From assembly GCA_014529385.2 (NCBI GenBank), contig CM043942.1, forward strand, positions 2,646,501-2,706,500: 60,000 bases of DNA, given 5' to 3'. Numbering within the stretch: position 1 is the stretch's first letter; each line of letters starts with the position of its first letter. Shown in pieces: positions 22,164 to 32,341 of this stretch. The notes beneath the pieces are model-generated. The model searched no databases. It was not told the DNA's origin and saw nothing but the letters and a program-made list of their open reading frames with translations. The translations under genes were made by a program, and so were the position numbers. This DNA comes from Adiantum capillus-veneris. Its lineage: Eukaryota > Streptophyta > Polypodiopsida > Polypodiales > Pteridaceae.

Positions 22164-23324
22164 ATGAACCTACGCTCCGGACGAGTGTTAGAGCACGAGC
22201 ATATTGGTAGTGCCTCCATTTACGCGGGCACCCATTATTCCTCCACCCTAGGTTCTGGACCTTCGGCCGGGACTCAAGGTAGCGCGACCCAAGATCCTCA
22301 TATCGCGTCTAGTGATTCTTCCTCTAACTACGAAGTCATGGAGGGGTATCCTATACCAAACCCTGATAGTTCAAGTCAAGACATGCATGCCATGGGCCCA
22401 CGGCCCGGGTCCAGCATGTTTAGCCGCTTAAAAGAGACCCTTAGTAGAGCTACTCGCTCCGAACATGCAGTTAATGAAATAAATGAAGGGAGTGGGGAAG
22501 TAAATTCATCATTCATGCCTAAAATAGACCCTATGCTTCTTGAGAGTGTGCATGTGAATGTTCCACCCATTGCACCTCCTGATCCTTTAGGACTATCTCC
22601 CTTTGAGGTTTTACTATCCAATGGTAGGAGTCTTGCCGAAGTACAAGAGATCGAATGCTATATGCAAGCAACAAGGGAGAGGGAGATTGAGAACCTACGA
22701 AGGCTAGAACAAAGTCGAGCCCTGAAAGCAAAGGCTCCTATGACAACAATCATGCGAGCCGAGCAACGGAGTGCTCCCAAGGTAGCAGTCACGGAGGGGC
22801 AAGCGATGGGGAGCAATAATGCTTCCACTTCGAGGGAAACCTCCAGCACGCTAGGCCTAGATGGGATATTCCTAAACAAAAATTGGGAGTATGACCTACA
22901 AGCAGAAGCTTTAACTGATCGGTACACAGGACACACCTATCATGTGGGTTGGTTAGATGTTCTACAATCCACATCGGGTGCTACTAGCATAGATGAGCAA
23001 CAACAGAAAGTCTGTGATGTCCTCCATAGGATTGTCGAGTTAGAAAGACAGAACACAGGGATCAACATGCCTTCAACAGGTCTAATGAGATTCTTGGATA
23101 CGGGAAAGGCCAACCAACCAACCCTATCACAAATGGAGACTCCCTCAGTGAGCCCCATTGATCCTCCATATGTTGTTTTGCCAGGAGCCTCAGTACAATC
23201 TGAGCCCACAAGTGTCAGCTTTACCTTCCCAGATCTAGCTCATCTTTCTCTTAATGAAACTACGGCTACCATGCATATCCCAGTGGTGAGCATGACAAGA
23301 AGTACACCATGGAGTTTTTGTTAA
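22164..23324 (+). pseudogene. Gag N-terminal region, main element (ends at a frameshift)
   Basis: The first ATG of the frame is at 22164 (MNLRSGRVLEHEH); the frame is open slightly further upstream but without an ATG. The 386-residue product is Ser/Pro-rich at the start and has a charged helical segment (EIECYMQATREREIENLRRL). A conserved-looking block, IFLNKNWEYDLQAEALTDRY, precedes a Pro-rich end. It stops at 23322-23324 just before the +1 frame that carries capsid. That frame is already open from 23296, so a single indel between 23296 and 23324 separates the two halves. Role inferred from position: matrix-like N-terminal Gag. Confidence 0.75.
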
Positions 23325-26300
23325 TACTGCGCCGATGCCTAGTAGCACAGTGCCCCCAACTATACCTACATGTATGTATCAATCATGTGCACCTGTCGTA
23401 CCTCAGCCTCATGTAGCTCCTACACCTCCGATTATTCCAAGAGCTTACAATCCACAATGGCATTATCCAAGATCTTATACAAGTGGATCCATGCCATTTA
23501 ATAATAACATGCCATATCAGGCACCCCCTATGCCTTGGGCCACGCCTGTAAACTTTGGACCACCGTCTGGTACACCACCATACGAAATATGGGACCCAAG
23601 AGCCGCGCGTATGCCAAGGCCAAGGCCAAATCCCATCTCACATGTGGTTCCAGGAGCACATACACCCATTATACCTGCTCAAATAGGAGATTTGGCAGCA
23701 TTTGCTCAAACTATCGGTCGCTCTATTGCGGAAAACATGCGTAGTGCACCTGATAGAGAGCCTAGGAGCAAGGCAGTTCAAGTAGCTAAGCTCACACAGA
23801 AATTCAGTGGAGACGGAGATTCTAGAAAGAATATGGAAGTCTTTGAACATGTGTGCGAATCCTTGGAAGAGCACAATGAGCTACATAAGTGTAAGGCTTT
23901 GAGTTTGACCCTAAGCGGAAAGGCTGGAGATTGGTATAGAACCTTAAGAGTAGAAGAGAAAACGATCTACTCTACTCTTAGGAGACTGTTCTTAAAAGAA
24001 TACATACGAGAGGGAGTACTTTGGGGTGTAGCCTCTCAGCTCCAGAAAGCCCAACGAGAAGAAGGTGAATCCGTGAGAGACTTCATTAGTCGCCTAAAGA
24101 ATTTGAATTCTCGATGCAATCCAAACGAGCGATTCAACAACAACCAATTGCTCGATAGATTCATTAGGGGACTACGACATGAAAGTATCTATAATGGCCT
24201 AGTCATTAGAGGTATCACTACTTGGGAAGCAGTCACCATGAATGCAATCCAATTGGAGGATAATTTAATGATTGCAGGAGAAAGAGTGTCCGCCGATCCG
24301 AAGTCTAGTAGCTCGCAAGCATCAGGGCATGAGCCAATGAAGATAAAGCCAATCATGAAAGAGCAAACGATATCTGAGATGACTTTGGTAGATCTCACCA
24401 AGGCCATCCAAGAAAGCCTTAGGGGTAATCGTGCTCCACAAAACACTCGTATGTATCCAAGAAGGGAGCAACAATGGTGCTCAATTTTCTTGGGCCCACA
24501 TACTACGAGTGAATGCCCTACTTTCAGAGTAAAGTTTAATGGGACTTGTAACGCGTGTGGTAGGTATGGCCATCAAGCGAAGGATTGCCTAATGCTTAAA
24601 CGCATCATGGAAAATAGACCGCCTATAGCTTGGGCAGATTCACCTCGAGTTCCTGCATTGATGCCTACCCCACCCATGGAGCAACAGTTGCCATTACAAC
24701 ACATGGTCCCTAGAACCCAAAATGTGGTCCAAACCACACCGTTGCCACCTCCAGTTCTAGGACCGCAACCCCCTCATCCAAGAGTTACACCTATGAACCA
24801 AATAGGTTGCGAGTCATCTAGTACTTATGTAGATTGCGAAGAGGACATAGACTCTAGTATCACCTATGGAGTCGACATGCTTGAGGAGTGTCCCATATAC
24901 TATATGGAAGACCATTGGGGACAAATCAAACCGGTATATCAAGCTACTGCGCTAGCAGCAAGAGGCCAAAACATTAATAGTTTTGCTAGGAGACCACCTC
25001 TTCAGTGCTACGAATGTGGTGGATCACATCGAGTAGCTGAGTGCCCCATTAGAATGCAAAAGAATTCCACACTAGTGCAAACAAGTCAAGGGAGTGCATT
25101 GGCAATGCCAATACTCACTTGTAATCGTTGTGGCATAGATCATTTGATCGCACAGTGTCCTAACAATCCAAACGCACCGAAAATCACACCATTGAACAAA
25201 ATAGAGATTGTTGATGGGACACCGCCAACTATAAACATAGCACCAGTGAATGCACTCACACGGTCGATGCTCCAAAAGCAAAATTACATCCTCGAAGAGA
25301 GAGATGCTGCATCCATTGGCCGAGTGAGAAAGAAGAAAACACGAAGAAAGAAATCCCTTAATGCTTCTAGCTCAAAACCTAGTTCAAAGACTAACATAGG
25401 GACAGGAGAGGATCCCATGTATATGAATGACCTTGAGGATGACTCAGATTCGATAGAGACCACGGAGACCAAAACTGTTACTACAAAGGAAAAAGCCAGT
25501 GAGGAGGATCACGAGAGGGAATTACGACGAACACCAAAAGAGTATTCAAAGTTAAACCACCCAGTTGCGAACCCCCAAGATAAGCCACAGGAGACAGAAA
25601 ATGAGGATTGCAAGAGAAAGATTGGAACCTATCCAAACCCAACAGTGGAAATTGAACGAGTTCAACAACTGAGGGGTTTGGTGGAAGAAACTCAACGAAC
25701 ATTAGAACCTGAACCCAAACATATCCAGATGTCGGACACAGTGTTTCCCACACAAGTTCAACCTCACAAGAACTACAGGCCGTTAGCTATACCCAATATC
25801 ATTCGGGAAGAGAGTGAGGATAGGACATCTGAAAGTGGATACACACCTTTCCTACTAGAGAGAATGTTTGGTGAGGGAATTCCCGACCCCCTTGAGGAAG
25901 TGGAGATTCCATCTTCACCATTCTCTTGTCAGGGTCCTACATCCCACAAGATGCCATTAAATGTTGCCAAATTGATGGATTTCATGTCTTCAGAAGTTAG
26001 AACCACCATCATGTCCAAACTATATAAAGACCTCGAGCTAGTCTCAGCTCTTCGAGCCTTCCTCAATGGAGAATTACAGGCCGGATTACCACAGTTTGCA
26101 CATATGAACAAACCTGACTCGGTAATGAATGATGAGGAACATTTAGCACCACCATCTGACCTAGCGGGACATGAATCTGTAATTGAAGTACCCGTTAACA
26201 AGTTGGGGCAATACTTTGAAGGTGATGAATCTAATGCTACTCTACCAATCACTACTAAAGGATTAACTGTAAAGGGGGTCCTTGACGGTGGTGCGGGAGT

Positions 26301-27120
26301 CAGCACGGTGACAAAGAGTTGTTGGGAGTCTATGGGGCGACCTCACCTTGAAGCCACAAGCGTAGTGGTAAAAATGGCTAATGGATCTATTGTTACGCCT
26401 ATTGAAATGCTAAAGGATCTCAGGATCAAGGTCTTGGGACACAAGGTAAGGCAGACTTTCATTGTTATGGATTTTTCCAAGAATCCTATGTCATTTGAGA
26501 TGATCTTAGGGCGTCCATTCATGAGGGAAGCAAAAATGGTGCATTACTGGTCCAAAAACCACGTCTACTTACAGTTCCAAGACTCTGTCATTCGAGTTGA
26601 TCTTTTAAGTGGTCGAACGCATCCTCTAGGAAATAAATTCATCATTGATAATCGATCAGACACAACAATTCACTCAGCTCCATTACAGTATTGTTACACA
26701 TGTAACGAAGACACGGATATTGGGGAGAACTCTCCTTATATGGATATCCTACCCGGAATGGCTGAGTCAGACAATGTTGATTGGGTGCACCTAGCGGCAA
26801 CTATAGATACATGGGGAGCTAGAGGAACAACCTGGGTAACACTAGATGGGGAAGAGATACCACACATTGCACCAGTAAACATGTTAGGTGTAGCGCATGT
26901 AACATCCGATGATAAGAAAGAGGCACACCTACCTGAGAGTGAAACCGATGATTCCTCAAAGGCTTCAGGCCAATACACATCAGAAACGGAATCTCAGGGA
27001 GAAATGGATTCAGAACCTGAAGAAACATCGAGTGAACCAAGTATAGAAACTGAACACTCAAGGCCTAGTACGACCATCTATGGTAATTTATATGAGAGTG
27101 AAGAAGATACAAGCGAATAA
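23296..27120 (+). pseudogene. Gag capsid, zinc knuckles and first aspartyl protease (Gag-Pro)
   Basis: The long ORF (ATG at 23335, 1,261 aa) begins Pro-rich. Residues about 145-315 are a retrotransposon Gag capsid domain (KCKALSLTLSGKAGDWYRTL, VRDFISRLKNLNSRC). A degenerate knuckle follows near 382, then three good ones: CNACGRYGHQAKDC (405, CX2CX4HX4C), CYECGGSHRVAEC (558) and CNRCGIDHLIAQC (596), the last two CX2CX3HX4C. A charged linker leads to a retropepsin, GVLDGGAGVSTVT with Asp984, and MILGRPFM near 1056. The active site reads DGG instead of DTG/DSG, so activity is doubtful. An acidic tail ends at TAA 27118-27120; the frame stays open beyond it. Confidence 0.9.
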
Positions 27121-28662
27121 CTATCAGGCGAGTCGAGTTCAAACATTTACCAAAATCAAAACCTTAACAAGAAACAAAGGTCATATAAGAGACGACGATA
27201 TCGAGAAAATGTGAGAGCTAGGATAAACAAGGAAAGATCTACTGCAGAATGGCTTAGCTATCTAGGGGCATGTGATGCTCATCGAAAGCTAGTAGACAAT
27301 TGGGGTGAACATCTCCAGAGTATCATGTGGTGCAGCACGCGACCCATTGACCTCGCTCAATTGGAGGTTACAGAGCCGAAATTGAGTCGAACTATAAGAA
27401 GATGTCAAAACCGAGAGTTAGCTCAACAACAAAAGGAGGCAGAACTAAAAGAAAGGTCTCTGTCAGGACAAGAGCCTGCTGACTTACATACGGCTCCTGA
27501 ACATTTTAAATCTTATACCACGGGGGAGCGAAAGGTTGTGTATGCCAAAGCCCAACGAATACCTACCAATGGAAGCAGTGGAGTCTATGATAGTCCAGCG
27601 GTAGTTAAAGAGATAGAATTAGCAGAACCAGGTGAGGAGTCTAAACTAGTCTTTATTGCTCAAGACCTTACCGAAACTGAAGAGGCTGTACTTAAGGAGC
27701 TCCTCAAGGAATACAAGGATATCTTTGCTTGGACATATTATGACATGAAGGGCGTTCCACCTTCTGTGGTGCAACATACAATTCGCATGATCAACACTGC
27801 TAAACCCGTCCAGCAACGACCCTATCCAATGAATCCTAAGTACGCCAAAATTGTACAAGAGGAGATTGAAAAACTTATCCAATGTGGATTCATATACCCT
27901 ATTGAGCACTCAGAATGGGTTTCTCTAATAGTCATTGTGCCAAAAAAGAATGGGAAACTAAGAGTGTGCATGGACCTCAAGAAAGTTAATGCAGCCACTA
28001 GGAGAGATCATTATCCCTTGCCATATTCAGAAAATGTGCTTGAAAGAGTTGCGGGAAAGGAAGCTTATAGCTTTTTAGATGGGTACTCTGGTTACAATCA
28101 AATCACAATTGCATTAGAGGACCAAGCTAAAACTGCTTTTATCACAGAGTTTGGAGTGTTTGCATTTCGTGTTATGGCTTTTGGCTTAACAAATGCCCCT
28201 GCTACATTCCAACGATTAATAAACATTGCGTTTAAAGAATTTCTAAGGGAGTTTTGTGAAGCTTTCCTAGAGGACCTTTGTGTTTATTCTTCTTGGGAGA
28301 AGCATTTGTTATATCTACGAAAAATATTTGAAAGGTGCAGATTTTATCGCATCTCATTGAACCCTTTCAAATGCCAATTTTGGGTTAAGCATGGAGTCAT
28401 TCTAGGGCATATAGTGTCCAAGAACGGGATATCCATAGATGAGAGTAAGATTAAAGCCATTGACGATTTTCCACCACCTACTAACTATAAAGGAGTTCAA
28501 AGATTTATGGGCCATGTTGGTTATTATCGAAGGTTTATTTTAAACTTTGCCGAGATAGCGCGTCCATTGTATAAGCTTCTTATCGATTTTCACTGGACGG
28601 AAGAATGTCATCAATCTTATGAGTTATTAAAGAAGGCCCTAACAAGTGCTCCAATCCTGTGA
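27121..28662 (+). pseudogene. Reverse transcriptase domain, main element
   Basis: Same frame as Gag-Pro. The first ATG of the segment is at 27211. RT motifs in order are TYYDMKGVPPSVVQHTIRM, IEKLIQCGFIYPIEHSEW, IVPKKNGKLRVCMDLKKVN, SFLDGYSGYNQI, AFGLTNAPATFQRL and the catalytic box. That box reads FLEDLCVYS: GAG at 28270-28272 replaces the first Asp of the usual DD, and GAC at 28273-28275 keeps the second. VILGHIVSKNGI and FMGHVGYYRRFI follow. TGA at 28660-28662, where related proteins usually have Arg, ends it just before RNase H. It would copy the RNA genome to DNA if intact. Confidence 0.92.
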
Positions 28663-29379
28663 ACACCTGATTGGAATGCACCTTTTCATGTGCATATTGA
28701 TGCATCAAACTTTGCTATTGGGTGTGTTCTAACTCAACCAGGAGAACATAAATTGGACTACCCTATTAGCTTTGCAAGTCGCCAATTAAATGATGCCGAG
28801 ATGAACTACACTACTACAGAGCGCGAAGGTCTAGCTATGATTTACGCAGTAAAGAAATTTCGCTATTACCTTCTTGCTACCAAGTTTGTGTATTATGTTG
28901 ATCATCAAGCATTGATATATTTGGTAAACAAGCCGTGTTCCACAGGTCGAATTACACGATGGTTGTTAATTCTTCTTGAGTTTGACTTCACAGTTGTTGT
29001 GAGGCCTGGGAGGAAACATGTCATGGCTGATCATTTATCTCATATCCCTAATGGCGAAGCTCCTATGGGGGTTGATGATGAATTGCCTGATACTCCTTTG
29101 TTCATTGTTGAGACAATGCCTGAATGGAGTGAAAAGATTGTTAACTTCTTAGTTAATGGTTTTCCACCCAAAGAGCTGCGAAAAGATATAGCTCGAAAAT
29201 TAATCAAGGAATGCGAACCCTATTGCTTACTGGCGGGAACTCTCTATAAGAGAGGAAAAGATGATGTTCTTAGACGCTGTGCCCGCGAGGATGAGTATTT
29301 ATATATTCTACAAGAGGCACACATGGGCGTAGCTGGTGGTCACTTTTCAGGAAAGTTGACTGCCCGAAAGATCTTATAG
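28663..29379 (+). pseudogene. RNase H and integrase zinc-binding N-terminus, main element
   Basis: Frame unchanged from RT; first ATG at 28690. RNase H acidic residues are visible: HIDASNF (Asp at 28699), TEREGLAMIYA, YVDHQALIYL and MADHLSHI. A linker with MPEWSEKIVNFL and GTLYKRGKDDVLRRC follows. Then comes the HH half of the integrase zinc domain, QEAHMGVAGGHFS. TAG at 29377-29379 interrupts it just before SGYWWPTLF; related elements usually have Trp here. The CC half, GCDECQ, lies after the stop. Confidence 0.9.
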
Positions 29380-30441
29380 TCAGGCTATTGGTGGCCCACT
29401 CTATTTAAGGATGCATCACTTTTTGCAAAGGGATGTGATGAATGCCAACGCTTCAACAAGCCACAAAGAAGGGATAGGATGCCTTTACATCCCATCAAGG
29501 TAACCCAACCATTTGAAAAGTGGGGCTTAGACTTTGTAGGGCCGATTAGTCCGGCTGCACGTAACACGCAATCACGATATATCATTGTGGCTACCGACTA
29601 TGTAACCAAATGGGCTGAAGCAAAAGCAACACGGAAGGCGGATGCAAAAACAACAGCTAAGTTCCTCTTTGAGAACATTATCACACGTTTTGGATGCCCC
29701 TTTGAACTTGTGAGTGACAATGGAACTCATTTTATAAATGAATTAATAAAAGAACTCACATCAAACTTCATGATATCTCACCACAAGTCTACACCCTATT
29801 ATCCCCAAGCAAATGGCCAAGCTGAGACTACCAACAAAACTCTCATCTCCATTTTGACAAAGACAGTTGAGGCTCATCGCACTGATTGGGACCTAAAGCT
29901 TACATTAGCTAAAGTTGCTATTAATTGCACACCGTTTAAGATGGTGTATGGCCAAGAAGTAGTTATTCCATGGGAGTTTGTCATTCCTAGTCTTCGAGTA
30001 GCTTCTGAAGAAGGTTGGGATGGTAACCCCTTAGTGGAGCGATTATATATCCTGGAAAGGCTAGATGAAGAGAGGCAATTAGCTGTGCGAAATGCTCTAG
30101 TGGAGAAGGATAGGAGAAAGAAGTGGTTTGATAGCCATTTAAAGGATAAAGACATCAAGGTTGGTGATAAAGGTCTTATGTACGGGGTACGTAATGAAAA
30201 GAAGAAATTGAAATACGCTGGTAAGGGACCATATCGAGTGTGTGAAATTACCCCGCAAGGTACCATTCGTGTGGAGACTCTAGATGGAGTTGAAACCATT
30301 GGATTCCTTAATGGGAGTAAATTCAAAAGATATTATGATCCTCTAAGCCAGGAAGAGTTGCAAGCTATCCATCAAAAGAAGGTTGCCAAGGAACAAGCAG
30401 AGCTTAGAAAAATCCAAGCAAGAGTTGAGGCTCGAGAATGA
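29380..30441 (+). pseudogene. Integrase core and C-terminal GPY region, main element
   Basis: Still the same frame; first ATG at 29479. GCDECQRFNKPQRRDRMPL completes the zinc domain. The DDE triad is Asp in WGLDFVGP (29530), Asp in VSDNGTHF (29716) and Glu in GQAETTNK (29824), with DD35E spacing. The usual ALWAYRT stretch is altered (LTLAKVAINCTPFKMVYGQ), suggesting a small in-frame deletion. GKGPYRVCEITPQG is the GPY module. The end is helical and charged. No chromodomain follows. TGA at 30439-30441 interrupts the frame, which continues into a second protease-like domain. Confidence 0.92.
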
Positions 30442-31668
30442 CAACAACGTCTTAGACGCCAACGAGAGGCTAATCTGGGAATCACGCAAGCATTTTTCGA
30501 GGACACAGATGACGACTCATTAGAATCTGAGCCACCCCTACGATACCCAATTGAGCTAAATAGACCCTATGGGAAAGTACTATACAATGCCTTATTAGAT
30601 ACGGGAGCTAAACACAATTTGTTATCCTATGGAGTTTGGTGTCAATTAGGGAAACCGAACCTATCCCCGAGTACGATGCAAGTCAAAGGCATTAATAAAA
30701 AGAAAACTGCTATTCTTGGAGTCCTTCAGACCCCTATTGTCTATGACAATGGAAGCATAGTGCAGAGGTTTCTAGTCATGCCCGCGGGAGCTATGGAAGG
30801 CAACGTAAACCTGGGACGCACGTGGATGTTGGCAACCAAATGCACTATTGATTGGGATACTGGTAGTGTCACGATGCGACCAGCGACTCTTACCCCTATC
30901 ATTCAAGCAAAGTCACCTACGTTGCAAACTCTAGCAAAGTTGAAGGATAGACAACATTCACAAGCCAAGGTGGTTAACTCGTCTTTGCCGGCTACCCATG
31001 AACCTAGCACTTCAATACTTGTAGCTGCAGCAAGCAGTAATATTGAAAGTACTCAACTTGCACGACCTAAGAGTACATATCAATGGGTCCCCAAGGCCTT
31101 ACTTCCAACTACCTTAACCCTCCCATCCATTCCAAGAAAAAATTTCCCCGGAAAACCAAGAGCGCGCCCTAGGAGAGTCAAGACCAAATCACGATGGATT
31201 CCAAAACAACTATTAGAAGCCCAAGGCTACTATGATGGAAATGAGCAAATTTGGGTACCTAAACGTAAAATGTGTCCTTCCCTATCGACAACAAACCCAT
31301 ATGAGTCAAACAGTGTAACGCTAAAGCCAATGGCAGACCGTGGGAAGGGAAAGATCACAAAATGCTACACACCTAGTCCAGAGCTAGTTTGGGCTCCAAG
31401 GCAAAACCAATTTATTCCACCTAGCTCAGGAAGGGGGGAGTTCCATGAAGCTTCTAGCTCCTCATGTAATACATCCATAGAGGTAAAAGCTTCTACACAG
31501 CCTCCATCTATAGTAGTGGACCTCCATGAAGCTACAAAAGAATCCACACCTCCCAGTGTTCAAGAATCACCTAATGAACCACTTAAAGTTCGATCCTGGG
31601 AGAGTACCTTACCACCCTTGCAACTCGACGAGGCACCTAAGGTAATAGAAAACTACTGGCACCTATAA
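30442..31668 (+). CDS. Post-integrase retropepsin-like domain (PR2) and W-x-P-K repeat tail
   Basis: This is in frame with integrase after one TGA; the first ATG is at 30619 but the domain starts earlier (about 30540). LYNALLDTGAKHNLLSYGVW has a canonical DTG (Asp at 30598-30600). NLGRTWM (30811) lies 71 residues later, against 74 between the same motifs in the first protease, so this looks like a complete retropepsin fold. The remainder is basic and Pro/Ser-rich, with WVPK, WIPK, WVPK and WAPR at Trp codons 31084, 31195, 31252 and 31390; the same array exists in element 2. I know of no standard plant Ty3/gypsy layout with a protease after integrase. A dUTPase or Env identity is not supported. 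Confidence 0.7.
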   Translation, partial: QQRLRRQREANLGITQAFFEDTDDDSLESEPPLRYPIELNRPYGKVLYNALLDTGAKHNLLSYGVWCQLGKPNLSPSTMQVKGINKKKTAILGVLQTPIVYDNGSIVQRFLVMPAGAMEGNVNLGRTWMLATKCTIDWDTGSVTMRPATLTPIIQAKSPTLQTLAKLKDRQHSQAKVVNSSLPATHEPSTSILVAAASSNIESTQLARPKSTYQWVPKALLPTTLTLPSIPRKNFPGKPRARPRRVKTKSRWIPKQLLEAQGYYDGNEQIWVPKRKMCPSLSTTNPYESNSVTLKPMADRGKGKITKCYTPSPELVWAPRQNQFIPPSSGRGEFHEASSSSCNTSIEVKASTQPPSIVVDLHEATKESTPPSVQESPNEPLKVRSWESTLPPLQLDEAPKVIENYWHL

Positions 31669-31730
31669 AAACTTGGAACAACTGGTTTCAAAGGGTGACG
31701 AAATCATTTCAAACGATATGATCTACCCAA

Positions 31731-31742
31731 GGAAGGGGGGAG
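31731..31742 (+). promoter_or_regulatory. Internal polypurine-tract-like motif
   Basis: GGAAGGGGGGAG followed by TGTTTGTG. The 12-nt tract and following TGTT equal the element 2 polypurine tract/LTR junction (10944-10959). It lies 2 kb upstream of the true polypurine tract of the main element. It could be a secondary plus-strand primer or a relic of an older 3' end. Confidence 0.5.
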
Positions 31743-31966
31743 TGTTTGTGGACATCCATTATTCACTTGCTTCCCTCTCAACCTTTCTCCCTGACCTCTT
31801 AATATCCAATCTTAGGGAATGCATATATAAAGCCTTATACTCACAAAAACAAGATAAAAAATTAAAAGAGCAAGAGCCATAACACAATCATAAAAAAAAT
31901 TTATGCACAAGAACATGACCCTTGTAATATTTTCACTCTAACCATCATCTATTTGCGTGTACAGAT

Positions 31967-32341
31967 ATGGCCAGTACGCTAGAATCATCCACTCCTGCCT
32001 TGGGTGAGAGGTACCCTTGTTACTTTTCACAAATATTTCACATGGTCTTTCCAGTGCTTGCATGCGAATGGGATTTGATAGGTACGCTAGCATGTGAGAG
32101 GAATTTTGAGGAGTTAGAATGGCTGATACGTCTCTTGACCACGTCTGATCCTTACTTAGTAGAGAGCGTTTCTCCCATTGCACAAGCCTACCCTTTTGAC
32201 CAAGATGACTATAGGCATCTAGTGACCTTATTAGTAAACATGGGCACCTATGATGAAGAAGAAAATTTACAGGACTACACAGATGGCACATATGGTCTCA
32301 TGGATGACTTGTTTATCTCGACGACGAGGATAGCGGTTTAG
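31967..32341 (+). CDS. Small ORF of unknown function between pol and 3' LTR
   Basis: ATG at 31967 opens a 124-aa acidic protein (MASTLESSTPALGERYP, ACEWDLIGTLACERNFEELE, YPFDQDDYRHLVTLLVNMG, DYTDGTYGLMDDLF). No signal peptide or transmembrane segment is apparent, so an Env-like identity is not supported. It is preceded by GTGTACAG, which could act as a splice acceptor. The length and acidic composition make it more than random noise, but I recognise no family. Confidence 0.4.
   Translation: MASTLESSTPALGERYPCYFSQIFHMVFPVLACEWDLIGTLACERNFEELEWLIRLLTTSDPYLVESVSPIAQAYPFDQDDYRHLVTLLVNMGTYDEEENLQDYTDGTYGLMDDLFISTTRIAV

Noticed and set aside
22376-23209. Several minus-strand ORFs of 60-90 aa opposite gag, and similar ones opposite pol
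   Set aside because: Shadows of the real plus-strand coding frame, with no independent support.
31967-32341. Envelope-like gene in the main element
   Set aside because: The position would fit, but there is no signal peptide, transmembrane segment or Cys pattern.
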